Origin: Loxodes magnus
Taxonomy: Eukaryota > Ciliophora > Karyorelictea > Loxodida > Loxodidae
Assembly (NCBI GenBank): GCA_946699065.1
Contig: CAMPDV010001709.1
Coordinates: 34,919-98,918 of the forward strand
DNA: 64,000 bases
Direction of reading: 5' to 3'
The translations under genes were made by a program, and so were the position numbers. The notes below the pieces were generated by a model. It worked only from the letters and a program-made list of their open reading frames with translations. It did no database searches and was not told where the DNA came from. Positions 11,641 to 23,400 of the stretch are shown piece after piece; position 1 is the stretch's first letter; each line of letters starts with the position of its first letter.

Positions 11641-12681
11641 TTAAAATTTTCACACAATTTTTTAGTTAAAAAATTTAAATTTAAAATTATTAAGTAACTT
11701 TTATTATGCTATGAGATTAAATATACACAGAATTAGTTCAAACTTAAAAAATCAACGTTATTTCAAATTTTGTCTTATAGATTGAAAAAAGTAACCTTTT
11801 TTAGTAAAATTATAGAATAATTATTTTAAAATTAACATTTAAAATTGTATTACTTAAAAATTATTCAGATTATCTTTGTCTTAATTATAAATTTAGAACT
11901 AGTATTATCGCGCACTAAGCATCAATTAAAATTATTTAAAATTAACGATCTAAATTTTTTAATAAGTACATATTAAATTATTATATTAGGATTTGAATTA
12001 ATGAATATCAAAATAAATAATTTTCATATCTTCAATAAAAAATTAAATTGTTTTCTCAAATTAAAAAAATTAAACCTTTTAAGCTTTATTAGTAGATCAA
12101 CAAACATTCAAAAGATCTAACTTGAAAGATTTTAATTTTTTTACTATTTAATATATTATTTTCTCTCATCTCTTTTTTAATAATTTATAATTAATTTATT
12201 TTATGAAGAAAAATAAATTTTTAATCATAATTTGCTATTTAGCAATTCTGAATTCATAAATATACATGAAAAAAATTAAATATTTTCTAACTGTCTTTTT
12301 ATTAAATTTATAATCCTTACCTATAATAAATATCAAAAATAGTTAAGTCAATAAATTCTTATATTAAAAAAGTAAAAATTGTATAAAATAAATCTAGACT
12401 ATAAATATTTTTATTTTAAATTTAGAGAGATGTAATTAAAAATTTATGTAGATAAAATTATTAACATTATTAAAATATATCTAAATATATTTATTCTTTT
12501 TAATATATATCTCCTTAAAAATTTTGTCCATCTTTAAAATTTCCTGAAGTGAAAAAAGCAAAAAAGAAATTTTAAAATATTTAAAATATTACTAATTTCT
12601 CTAATACTTTTTATCTAAAAATTTTTATACTTCTAACGACTTTATCTTTATAAAAAAATTGTAAGCCTTAGCATTAAAATT

Positions 12682-14010
12682 TTAAAAATCTTTATTCCGT
12701 CCGAAAAATCTCTTGTAGTGTAAAACGCTGAGCAAAAAAACAAAATAAAATTTTTTCCATTTTATTTCGATGTTATAGTTAAAAAATAACTGATAGAGAT
12801 TATTAAATAACTTTATTAGACATTTTATATTCAAATTGTCAAAATTTTTTCCAAAATTAAAAAAAATTATATTCAATGCTTAATTACATTATGGCTCCCC
12901 AAATTTTTTAACCCATAACCTTCAAAAATATTCATTTTATACATATTCGATTATTTAAATTAAAAAATATCCGATCTCTTTAAATCAAAAATTTTTTCTT
13001 ATTCCGTCCGAAAAAACTCTTGTAGTATAAAACGCTGAGCAAAAAAACAAAAATAAATTTTCACGCTTTTTAGCCTTAAAAACATTTTTTACTTTTTAAA
13101 TATTTATTTTCAAAATTAATCTTAAAAAATTTTTAAATTCTTGAAACCAAAAAATACTTTGTTCTTAAAAAAAAAATTAACTCCAAACTAAAACGAAAAA
13201 AAATATTTCGAATTTTTTTTGAAATTAAAAAATTTTAAAATTTTTTTGTCTTATTACAGTTCTAAAAATAAAAAATTAAACAAACTTTTTATTCCCAATA
13301 TTAATATAAACTTTTCACTAATTCCGTTTCTCCTTTCAAAATTAATCCATTCTCCTTCATATCCTTTAATTAAAAAACCTCACTCTTTAATAATTTAATC
13401 ACCACTCCCATCCCTTATCCCTTTTTACCCTTTTTTAGTTCCATTTCAAATATTTTTTGTCCTAACTTTCACACTTTTGTTCCGACGCCACTTTTCCCTA
13501 TAGTGCAAAACGCTGAGCAAAAAAACAAATATTTTATTTTCATTATTTTTATACTATATAAACCCTTTTCTACTTTTTCAATTACTATTTTAAGAATTGT
13601 CTTAAAAAAATTATATGTTCTTAAATTCAAATAATATTCTTAAATTTAAAAAAATTACACTACTTAATTAAAAAATTCTTTCTTTTCCTTTTTCAATTAT
13701 CTAAAATTCAAACACTTTTTTTTATTTGCAACTCAAACTATTTTTTTCAAATAGAAATATTTTTACTCTACTCTCTTAAATTAAACAAAAGTATAAACTC
13801 TCAACTAATTCCATTTCTCCCTTTTAACTAATCCATTCTTAATCTTATTAAAACTTAAACTTAAAAAACCTCACTCTTTAATATATTCATTAAACATTAC
13901 CATCCCTTTTTACTCTTTATTAGTTTGTTTCAAATTATTTTTTGTCCAAACTTTCACACTTTTGTTCCAACAGAAACATTTTTTATTTAGTGCAAAACAA
14001 TGAACAATCA
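12682..14010 (-). repeat. Four diverged tandem modules with a conserved block, copy A
   Basis: A block reading TGTAAAACGCTGAGCAAAAA on the plus strand recurs at about 12718, 13023, 13502 and (worn) 13985. It is often preceded by TTCCGTCCGAAAAA, and the intervening sequence is much more diverged. On the minus strand it reads FVFLLSVLHYK and, in two modules, continues NKSVKV, QKG, IKEWGFL with TGA as Trp. This may be a repeated exon. The conserved edge is T-rich followed by CAG, like a 3' splice site. Function unknown. Confidence 0.5.
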
Positions 14011-15002
14011 AATATTCTATTTTCATTTTTTTTATTATTTTTAAACATTTAAAAACATTAATTTAAATATATAACTATTACACATCCTTAAATTATTAAA
14101 CGCAAAATCTTTAAAATAAATAATATTTAATAACTTTAAAATTATAAAATTATAAAATTAAAATTAAAACATTCTTTACTTATAAATTATTATTCTTACC
14201 TTCCTTCTTTTATAAACAAACATTTAACTTTTATTATCTAAAAAACAATCTACTCATTAAAAAAAAATGCTTTAACAACTTTATACTCTTTTCACTCTTT
14301 ATAATATTTATATTCCCTAAATAGTATTTATACTCTAAATACTCTAAATAGTATTTATAACCAACTTTTATTTACTAACCATACACACACTAAATAGTAT
14401 TTATAACCAACTTTATTTAAACTTATAAACAATCTTTCATATATAAATATATTAACTCATAAACATATTAACATATATATAAATATATACATATATAATG
14501 ATATACATATATAAATGTATACATATATATATATATATTAATATAGAAGAAGAAATACCTTCAAACTCATAAAAATATTTACATGTATATAAATATAAAC
14601 ATATAAATATATATAGTTATTAATTTAATTTTTTTAATTAATAAGAGTTATTATTAAGTATATCAGTTGTTCACTCTCATACTTTGTGACCAGACTCATC
14701 CATCACTACAATAATGAAGTTCTTACAACCTTTATTCACATTAACAAACTCACCCCCTTATTTCACAAAACATACACTCTATTACATTATCTTTAAACCA
14801 TTTGTACCAACTTATATTAATTAAAACTTACCATCTATTTAATTAAAACGTAAAAAAACAACCTTACATACTAATTCTTACTCCAATTATTACATTCTAA
14901 AATAAATATATCTAAACTAAAAATACCTTTTCCTAATATTGATTAAAATATATATTACTATACGAAACTTATAAACATATGTGTCAAATTGTATATTACC
15001 CC

Positions 15003-15344
15003 CTGATCAGTAAATACTTACGTTCTATAAGTTAAGAATATTCAAATAACTTACCTAAGTTAAGAATATTAAAATGCTTACATGCTATAAGTTAAGAATA
15101 TTAAAATAACTTACATCCTGTAAGTTAAGAATATTAAAATACTTACATGCTATAAGTTAAGAATATTAAAATAACTTACGATCTATAAGTTAAGAATATT
15201 AAAATAACTTACTTCCTATAAGTTAAGAATATTAAAAAAACTTACATTCTATAAGTTAAGAATATTAAAATGCTTACTTGCTATAAGTTAAGAAATATTA
15301 AAATGCTTACTCTCTATAAGTTAAGAAATATTAAAATAACTTAC
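15003..15344 (-). repeat. Tandem array of intron-like units with 3-nt spacers, array A
   Basis: On the minus strand, eleven consecutive units each start GTAAG, contain TTTTAATATT and CTTAAC, and end TTATAG, TACAG or TTAG. Units are 27-31 nt except the last, a 19-nt unit GTAAGTATTTACTGATCAG. In order the spacers are AGA, CAA, AAT, GAA, ATC, CAT, GAT, CAT, none, AAC. Every spacer is exactly three bases or absent. The array starts 80 nt after the end of the RING/ubiquitin-like ORF on the same strand. It could be serial introns with 3-nt exons, or a minisatellite that happens to look like introns. Confidence 0.85.
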
Positions 15345-15424
15345 CTATTTTAAAAATAAAAATTTAGAAGTGCAACGTACATCCTTTGATTAGATTATTT
15401 ACCATCTACATATATTATAAAAAA

Positions 15425-16663
15425 TTAACTCCATTCCATTTATAACTATTCCCCATCCATTATCTTTGAAGATTGCATTGTCTATTTTTTCTCTAACTCA
15501 TTGCCATTCTTATAGATAGCCAATGACCAGTAGTATAATCTTGTTTATTTTTCTATCATGTAGTATAGCTATTCGATAGTAGTGTCTTGCTTAACCTCAA
15601 GCTTCACAGATTTATTATTCGGAGATACTATCGATATTTAGATTTCTTTATTCGTGACCTTTGTCGATTAAGATTAGGAAACTTACTATGGCTTAACTTT
15701 TTATACCTCTTAAGGAGTAACTGGCTTCAACATATTCTATTACTTAACCTCAGATAATAATTATTAGCACTAATGATATTATGTCGCAAGCACCTATTTC
15801 TCGTTCAATAGATCCTAAACCTATTTCTCAATACTCATCTTCTAACTCTATAGATCCTATAACTACTATCCCATCTACATAATCTTTCTCTCATTGTTAC
15901 CACTAACCTAGTCAAGCTTCTTCAAAGCATCCTTAGTTACAACCAACTCATTTACTATTTATGTTCTCTCCTATTAAATATTCGAAACTTGCTAACTCAA
16001 CTACTAAATCTAAGCTAGATAATCACCGTTAACCTGACTTAATGTTTCCATCTAGACTCTCAGTCTATCCCTCTCCTCAAACACATTAACCGATACCTAG
16101 GAGATCTATTAAAAAATTTCTTAAGCTTCCTTAACTAACTTTGATACCAACTACTCCACTCTAGGATGAATACTACTTTCTTAGGTGGCTTATTAAACAT
16201 TACCCTATTTACTGATCTATAGCTACTAATACTTGAGATATCCTAACTATTAACTTAACTATCTAGCCAACTATTTTAACTCTCTCTATTTAACCAAACT
16301 ATTCCCGAAAACATATTGGTTGAGATTATTTATTAACTATTAGAGAAAGCTAGTCTGCTACTCAGACAACATTGTATATGCCAAACGGATTTTAGTCTAA
16401 TAACCTTCAAATAAAGTAATGCTACTTTGTATCCCCTTTTACTCTAAACGTTTTAACAACTGAGTATCCTCTGGTAACTAAGAAGAACGTAACTTATGGA
16501 TCTATTAACAAGATTAGTCGAAACATCTGATACTCAAGTTTCTCTAATACTAATCAGATGCACAAGTGAGACAAATATTGTGCTAGCATGGAAGGACCAT
16601 TGGAACTTTCCTCTATCCATCGAAATCTCCATTACAAGATTGACATTTAACAACCTAGGACAT
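15425..16663 (-). CDS. RING finger / coiled-coil / ubiquitin-like domain protein, paralog 1
   Basis: ATG at 16663 to TAA 15425-15427 is 413 codons with no frameshift and no TGA. Residues ~7-55 form a RING finger: CQSC, then PCQHNICLTC, then RCFDQSC. The middle (~130-300) is a Gln/Leu/Glu coiled coil. The last ~75 residues resemble ubiquitin in order: EIQISIVSP, VKLEVKQDTTIEQL, SLAIYKNGNEL, IMDGEQLQMEW. A RING with a ubiquitin-like tail suggests an E3 ligase or scaffold (inference). The plus-strand S/T/P-rich open frame here is its antisense shadow. No in-frame TGA follows for a long way, so either TAA is the stop or the reading continues into the intron-like array. Confidence 0.8.
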
Positions 16664-16684
16664 TTCTTTTATTATTATTTTTAG

Positions 16685-17200
16685 AAAATTTCACCCTTAA
16701 AGCAAGAAACACTTACTAGACAAAAATTAGCACAATTACCAGAATTAAACAGAAATAATAATAAAATATTAAACTTACTATCTTATTTTATGAATTATAT
16801 CTATTTTTATAAATATAAACATATAATAAATTATTAATATTAAACAATTAAAATATTATTATAATATTATTTAAATATTATTTTTAATTTTAAATTAATT
16901 TTTAAGCTCACTAAATTAAAAAAAATTTAATATTTTAAATTGGTTTATAAGAAAAAAATTAATAAATTGAAATTTCTAAAGCACTAAAGTTTATAAAAAG
17001 AGCATTAAAAAAATGTAGTTTTAATGCAAAACCTTAAAATGAGTAAGAGAAAAAGGTAAAAGAAATATAATATCATAAATTAAAAATAAATTTTACTCAA
17101 AGATGAGATTTAAACCTCTTAATTTTTTATTTTTCCGTTATTTATTTTATTTTAATTAAAATTATTTTTAGATAATTATTTTTTTTTAATTAATTTCAAT
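16685..17200. other. AT-rich upstream region of the RING gene
   Basis: No gene recognised. It probably holds the promoter of the minus-strand RING gene, but no motif can be named. Confidence 0.4.
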
Positions 17201-17207
17201 TAAAAAA

Positions 17208-17487
17208 GTTTTTGGACCGGAACTCCTTTCCGATTGTACAACCCGACGCTCTCTTTTTATGGAATAATGGGGATATCCTGCTGTACTCCAGGCACAGCTA
17301 CTAGGGAGCTCCATCGCTATGAGCAGCCAGGCTTCAAGTCCCTACCAAGAGCGGATAATCTCAAAGACAGTATTCCCTTCAGAAAAAGACTCTGACCAGG
17401 GACTTTCTCAGTGACAGGAAAGGAACTTGTTCCTAGCCATAAAACCAGAAAGTGTTGTCACGAGGGTCATTCTCAGCTCCCACCATC
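17208..17487 (-). ncRNA. GC-rich structured RNA or SINE-like copy, left
   Basis: About 280 nt, far richer in GC than its surroundings. On the minus strand it starts GATGGTGGGAGCTGAG and ends in a hairpin CGGAA-AGGAG-TTCCG followed by AAAAAC and T6, a Pol III-type terminator. It pairs as an inverted repeat with 17562-17846. Two hairpins keep their shape but not their sequence between the copies: CGGAA/TTCCG here against CTGCAA/TTGCAG there, and GCTGT/ACAGC against TGCTTT/AAAGCA. Such compensatory change indicates an RNA structure. GAAAGTCCCTGG recalls the CR-I of RNase P/MRP RNAs, but the rest does not clearly fit. Confidence 0.55.
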
Positions 17488-17561
17488 TTTTCAATTATTA
17501 GATAATTATTTTTAAAGATTAAAACTTAACTTTTTTAAGATTAGCCTTTTATAATTAAAAA

Positions 17562-17846
17562 GATGGTGGGAGCTGAGATTGACCTTCTGAATCATACTTT
17601 CTGGTTTTATGGCTAGGAACAAGTTCCTTTCCTGTCGCTGAGAAAGTCCCTGGTCAGAGTCATTTTCTGAAGGGAACACTGTCTTTAAGATTATCCACTC
17701 CTGGTAGGAGCTTGAAGCCTGGTTGCTCATAGCGATGGAGCTCCCTGGCAGCTGCTTTTCGAAAGCAACAGGATATCCCCGTTATCCCATGAAGGGAGTG
17801 TTGGGGTCGTTAAACTGCAAGAAGTTGCAGTACAAAAACTCTTTTA
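17562..17846 (+). ncRNA. GC-rich structured RNA or SINE-like copy, right, with target-site duplication
   Basis: The same ~285-nt RNA as the left copy, on the opposite strand, head to head across a 74-bp AT-rich gap. It ends CTGCAAGAAGTTGCAG, then AAAAACTCTTTT. A 14-bp direct repeat AAGATTAGCCTTTT flanks it at 17537-17550 and 17864-17877, as expected of a target-site duplication after retroposition. A short frame (MSNQASSSYQEW, also on the other arm) exists but is better explained by the RNA. Confidence 0.55.
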
Positions 17847-17879
17847 GTTTAAAATTAAAAATTAAGATTAGCCTTTTTA

Positions 17880-20068
17880 AAACTAATTAAATTATAATAA
17901 TTTGAGAATATTTTACTTAACATTTTTTGTTATTATTTATTCCATTTGTTTATAAACTTTTTTTAAGATATTTTTATAATTTTTTTATTCTTTTTTAGCT
18001 TAAAGGTTAATCTTAACTTTTCCCTATTTAATGTGCTTTTTTCCTTGATTTTAGTTTTATTTAATATTTTTTTGTTAAATTATATATATCAGTCAATCCA
18101 AAGTACTCAAAGTTAAGATTAGAATACTTAATTACAAAAGAAATTTTTATTTTATATAATTATTAAATCAAATTATTTAACTCTAGCTTTTATTACTTTA
18201 GCTTTATCCACAGAAAATAATTTTTCATTGTATTAAAAAACAGAATACCTTAAGAAAAATGATTAAATATATTAGAAGCGCTCAAATATACTCTTCTTTT
18301 TATATATTTTAGTTTCAAATATTTTAATCTATTATTATACTTTATTTGCATATACAAGAATAAAAATTTAATATAGAATTAAAATTTGAAGTTATGCCTT
18401 TTTAATAACTCTTACTTCACATTAGTACCATTCATTTTTCTTATACATGTATTAATTATTTTCGTCTAATTATGCTTTATCGGTATTTTAAAATAGATTT
18501 AGAAATAATTCCTCTAGTGATGTAATCTAAATTAAATTGACTATTAAAACACATAGCTAATTTAAAAATTTACTTCTAGTTAAGATACTTTTTTTAATTT
18601 TCTTTTTCTTCTCCTTAAGTTATTACTTGTTCTACTTTAGATCTATGTAATTATTACCATTTGAATAAAATTAATTAACTTTATTCCTTTTACAACAACA
18701 TTCATTTATAGTACTTTTATGAATTCTAATATTTCATTTTCCTGTTAACGAATTCTTATGTATTGCTTAGTAAAATAATTTTTTGTTATTAGTTTTTTTT
18801 TTTTTTTATTCTTCTCGTTTTTTTTCTATGCAAGTAATATACAAAATTAGCCAGCTCCATTTTAAATGTAGACCAAATTAATTGAACCTGAATATATCTA
18901 ATCTATATAAATTAAGTATTTTACAAAGGTATTTAATTTTATACAGTTCTTAATTCTTTTTAAAAGTTTCTTAAATATTACAGTAGTTATTCATTAAAGG
19001 ATAGCAAAGCTATATTAAGTGAAAAAAAAGTTAAAGTGATGCTAAATAAATTGATAAAGATAAAAGGTTTGGCTACCTTTTCTTTATTTTATAGTTTGTT
19101 TAAACTTAAAGAAAGCTTTTTTTTGTGAAATGAATGAACATTCTTAATGGAAATTTTTTAAGGTATTTAATAAAACTGGAGTATATAAAAGCTAAAAAGA
19201 TAATTAATGGGAGTAAAAAGAATAATGACATTATAAAGATTAAATTAAACTAAAAAGATATTATATAAATGATTGATTGTATTAAAAACCTTTACTGGAT
19301 TAAAAAATTCGGATATGAAACTTAATTTATTAAGTTTAGATTTAATCTCAATATAAAGTATAGAAGCATACAAGCTTCATCTATTTTTTCTGTTGAGTAG
19401 ATACATTTTAATAGCTATTGCCTTATAAACTTAAATAGAACTAACTTTCCTTTTAATATCCTTATTTTTCTATTTATTGCATAGAATAAAGTGAAAACTA
19501 TATAATGATTAAACTTATGAAGTAAATTAAATAATTTCCTAAGTTTGAATTTTTAAAGAGTAAACTAAATTTTGCAGGTTATTTAAGAGTGGAAATTATA
19601 GCTTTGTGATAGTTGTAAGGTACAAATCTTAAAAATTGAATGGAAAAAATACGAAAAAAACGAGTGAGAATGAGGCATTATTTTAAGGGTTTTGATATAA
19701 TATTTTTATTCTTTTACACTTATATCATTAATTACCTAGACAAATTGGAATCTTTATTTGTTATTTCCAAGAAAAAAATTATATTGGTCATAGGATTTAA
19801 TTTTGCTAAATAAAAGCAAATATACCTTACTATAAATAATAAGAGATAAATCATTAATTATGCTCTAAATAAAAAATTATTAAAACATGTCTCGAGAATA
19901 TTCTGCAATGCTTAACTTTTAGTAATGAGATAAAATAATTAAAAGGCAAAAATAAAATTTTAAACTTAAAAAGAATTAAGAATTTCCTGAATAAATTAAC
20001 TGATTTTGATTAAAAAAAGGAGATAACTAAATTTTATACTTATAGTATCTTTATTTAATAAAATATAA
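17880..20068. other. AT-rich region without a recognised gene
   Basis: About 2.2 kb of AT-rich sequence with T runs (for example near 18797-18808). No protein motif or RNA fold was recognised on either strand. Confidence 0.45.
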
Positions 20069-20141
20069 GCCCGGCTAGCTCAGTCGGTAGAGTATCAGAC
20101 TCTTAATCTGGTGGTCGTGGGTTCGAGTCCCACGTTGAGTT
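20069..20141 (+). tRNA. tRNA-Lys(CTT)
   Basis: Complete cloverleaf: D arm AGCTCAGTCGGTAGAG, anticodon arm CAGACTCTTAATCTG with anticodon CTT, T arm GTGGGTTCGAGTCCCAC. The 3' acceptor strand (GTTGAGT) leaves one or two weak pairs with GCCCGGC. A T run follows as terminator. Confidence 0.9.
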
Positions 20142-20491
20142 TTTATTCAAAAAATAAAAAAGAGAAAAAGGAAATTTGAAAAAATCCTTTTTATTAGCAT
20201 TTAATAAAAGTAAGAAAGAAGATGAAAGTGAACATTTTAAGTTGAAAATACTAGAAGTATTTAAATTTTAATCATTTGCATAATTTATTAAAAATAAATA
20301 AATGCTTACTTACAAAAAAGAATAAGAGATACTAGATTATATATTTTCATTTTAAATCAAATTCCCTTAGCATTCCTTAATTATTTTATTGAACTTCTTT
20401 ACTTTCTTTACTTGTTAAATCATAAAAATAAGAAATATTTTTACTTTACTAAAAGCATCCTTTGATTAAAAACTTGCTTTTTGTATTCCTT
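20142..20491. other. AT-rich spacer
   Basis: Between the tRNA terminator and the 3' end of the membrane-protein gene. No feature seen. Confidence 0.5.
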
Positions 20492-23400
20492 TCAATTTAA
20501 ATGGATGAAATCATAAGCTTCAATTTCTTATTTGAAGCTTTTTTAATTCTTTTTTAAGTTAAAGTCAATTTTCTCCTCTTTTTAAGTTTATTATAATTCC
20601 TATATTATTTATTAAGTTACTTAGACATCCTCAGAACTAAGGGAGTTTAACTCAAGCTAGGAGTTATAATTGAAGAATTGATTTTCTTAGCCTAACTCAT
20701 TATATTAATTATTTTACACTTAGAATAGCAAATATTTAATCTTTTAGAGACTTAGTGAGACAGATTTCCTTATTTTGAATGTTCTTCTATTTCTCTTGCT
20801 TCTTCTATATCTTTATCTTTCAGATATCTTTTAACTATTTCTTCTTTTTATTTCTGGAAATTTCTAATTTTTAATTTTTCTATCTTTGTTAGTATTTTTT
20901 TAATTTATATTATCAATTATCAAAGATGCTACATTTTAGATATCTTATTGTTTGAATAAATCTTCAGGTAAGTTTAATTTTCTCTAGTTTTCTATTATAG
21001 GATTCAATTTTCTAATTCTCGAAATAGATTTTTTTCTATCTCTTTCTTAATTTTAATCTTAAGATTCATCAGATTAGATGTCTTCACTTCAATTTAAAAC
21101 TAGATTCTTCCTTTCTAGTAAAAAGCTTTAATCGCTTTAAATAATTTTAAACTATTACTAAGATTGGTTTTAGTCCACTGATTCTGATTTTTATTCAAAA
21201 GAACCTTCAATAAGTTTTTGAATATAAACTCCTTAGTTTTTTATTTTTAAAGGGTTATTTATTTGATCTGTAAAGTATTAAGTCAAATCAGCTTTCAAGT
21301 CACTCAACTCCTCACTTACATCATGAGTTTCATCTCAAGCAGTCTTTTTTCTTAATGGTTTATTAAACTCTATAGAATTCTAAAAATTCTTTAGGTTTTA
21401 GCTTGTGTCTTGCTTCTATTACTTTTAAGCTACTAAAGAGTCCTCAAAAATTTACTCGCTGGCATTCCAAACATTTAGATTAACTTATATTAGCTTGTCC
21501 AAGTCTTCTTTCCTTGTCTGAACAGATCGACATACTAAATCATTTATTCTCTTTTCAAAGTTCCTATTTTAGTCAAAAGCTTGACTTTCATTAGATCGCT
21601 GAATAATTATTCTTGCTGTCTTTCAAAATCTAAGATCTTATTGATGAATTTTTTGATGTACCTTTTACAATGCTTGAAGTTTTCTAGGTCCATTCTCCAA
21701 TCATATTTAGGAGTCTGCCATTGGACACATAGAATCATGAACAAAAAGTATTAAAGAATTTATGAGACTTGAACATTATTACTTGCCTTATGCTTAACAT
21801 CATTTGTCTAGCTTAGAATTATAAAAATATTACATTTGCCACTATTATTATAAAGAACAAAGCCAAACCTGCTAAATTGTTTAGAGCTGCAGAAAGGAAA
21901 AATAAACCACAGTAGATAGTAACTCCACTTAGTAGTATGCTATACTGCTCACATTTGTTTAGAGAAGTTGCTTAGAAAGGTTATAACAAGTGCTAATAAT
22001 AAAAAGCTAAGGCCAAGACTAGCAGTATACTTAAAGCTTGAATTTGAACATCGAAGAATTGAAATAAAACAGATATCGTGGAGATTAATATTTTCCTATA
22101 TAAAATTATAAATTCCCAGTACAAAAAATTCTTTTTATATCCAACATAAAGGAATCCATACTTTGGTTTTACCTTTATAAGACTAAAGGCATCTTTATTT
22201 CTTCTTATCATTAAAAGAATAGAGCTGGAATTCCTATTCCCCAAATTATCATACCAGGTAGTCCAACTGTAATGGCATACGTTTTATGCTTTGGAGTTCA
22301 ACATTCAATTTCAGTATCATAATTATTGAATAATTTACAATTGATACTCATACAGGAAAATACTGACTGCATACTTTGCCCCATATTTGGATGAAATGTA
22401 AAAATTGCAACGGTAATTATGAATTCATTTTTCAAGTAAAGAGTAAACTTTTAATGCAACTAAAAATAGTTGAAATGACGAAGATAAAATGGGTAAAAGG
22501 GCCATTAGGATTAATTTTCTATAAAACACTTAATAAGCTTGCTCCTAAGATTTAGACTACATAAAGCAATCAAAACTGAAAAGTGATGAACTCACATTTC
22601 CTGTTTGTTTCTGTATACTGAATATCAATATAGCTGAATCAGACCAATTAAACTTAAACAGCTATTAACACTAATAACTACAAGTAATTCATTAAAATTT
22701 TGAAATATACTGAATATAACTATTCAGCTCTCTTAGCAGTGCTTATATGCTTTTGCTATGACAACAAGAGTTACAATAATGATTACTATAATCATGAATA
22801 TTCTTATTATATTAGTTTAAGATTCAGGACAAGGTCCACATTTATTTTTTCCTACTCCTTCGTAATTTAATAGGTAAGAGTTGCATAAATTATTTGTATA
22901 GCCTGCAGCACATTCTTCTTTTCAGTTAATGACACTTCGATAGTTTTTATGTGCTAATAAATCAGAATTAGGAACGTCAGTTCCAAGACAACTGCTAACT
23001 CCAGGACATTTTATAACATTATTACTTCAGTATCCTGATTATGGAAAAATATCAGCACCTTCTGTGTATTCAACTTGTCTGGACATGATTCGCAATCAAT
23101 GGCATTTAGCTTTAAAGAGTATTTTGTTTAATCGCAAACGTAACAGATTCCACCAGACTGATAAATTTCACCTTCTATACAATATCTTAAATTTATGGTA
23201 AATACTTAAGAAGTTCAATTTTTGAATGAAAATGAATCATTTTACTAACCAAACTCTTCATTAATTTTTCTAACAACTGCTTCTATACCAATGTAAGAGC
23301 CTTAAACTCCTTGCATTATCTGACCACTTACATTAAATAATCCTTAGTCAGAGTAAAATTAGTCTTGTCCAGAAAGAGTAGCTTAGTCTTTAAATTACTT

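Larger units (their letters stand above)
10085..15645. repeat. Segmental duplication, copy A
   Basis: Collinear with 39355-45722 in direct orientation. Shared landmarks include AGAATAGAAGTTTGACATTT at the left, the coding-like piece at 11350-11640, four blocks with AACGCTGAGCAAAAAAAC, the intron-like array, and the ubiquitin-like domain codons at the right. Similarity stops at ATCGATATTTA (about 15645). Copy B also carries a gag-like ORF (43565-44368) that is absent here. Divergence is mostly small indels and scattered substitutions. Confidence 0.9.

Noticed and set aside
15781..16700. Plus-strand S/T/P-rich open frame (and its counterpart 45860-47140)
   Set aside because: The antisense frames encode RING, coiled coil and ubiquitin-like domains with exact Cys/His spacing. 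The plus frames are open only because TAA/TAG are sense and the opposite strand is Gln/Leu/Glu-rich.
17512..17730. Short protein frame MSNQASSSYQEW... in the GC-rich repeat
   Set aside because: Present in both arms, but the conserved feature is base-paired hairpins with compensatory changes. One arm has a TGA and an altered end, so a structured RNA explains more.
17208..17846. RNase P or RNase MRP RNA
   Set aside because: GAAAGTCCCTGG resembles CR-I, but no convincing CR-V partner was found and one copy shows retroposition. The identity was left open.
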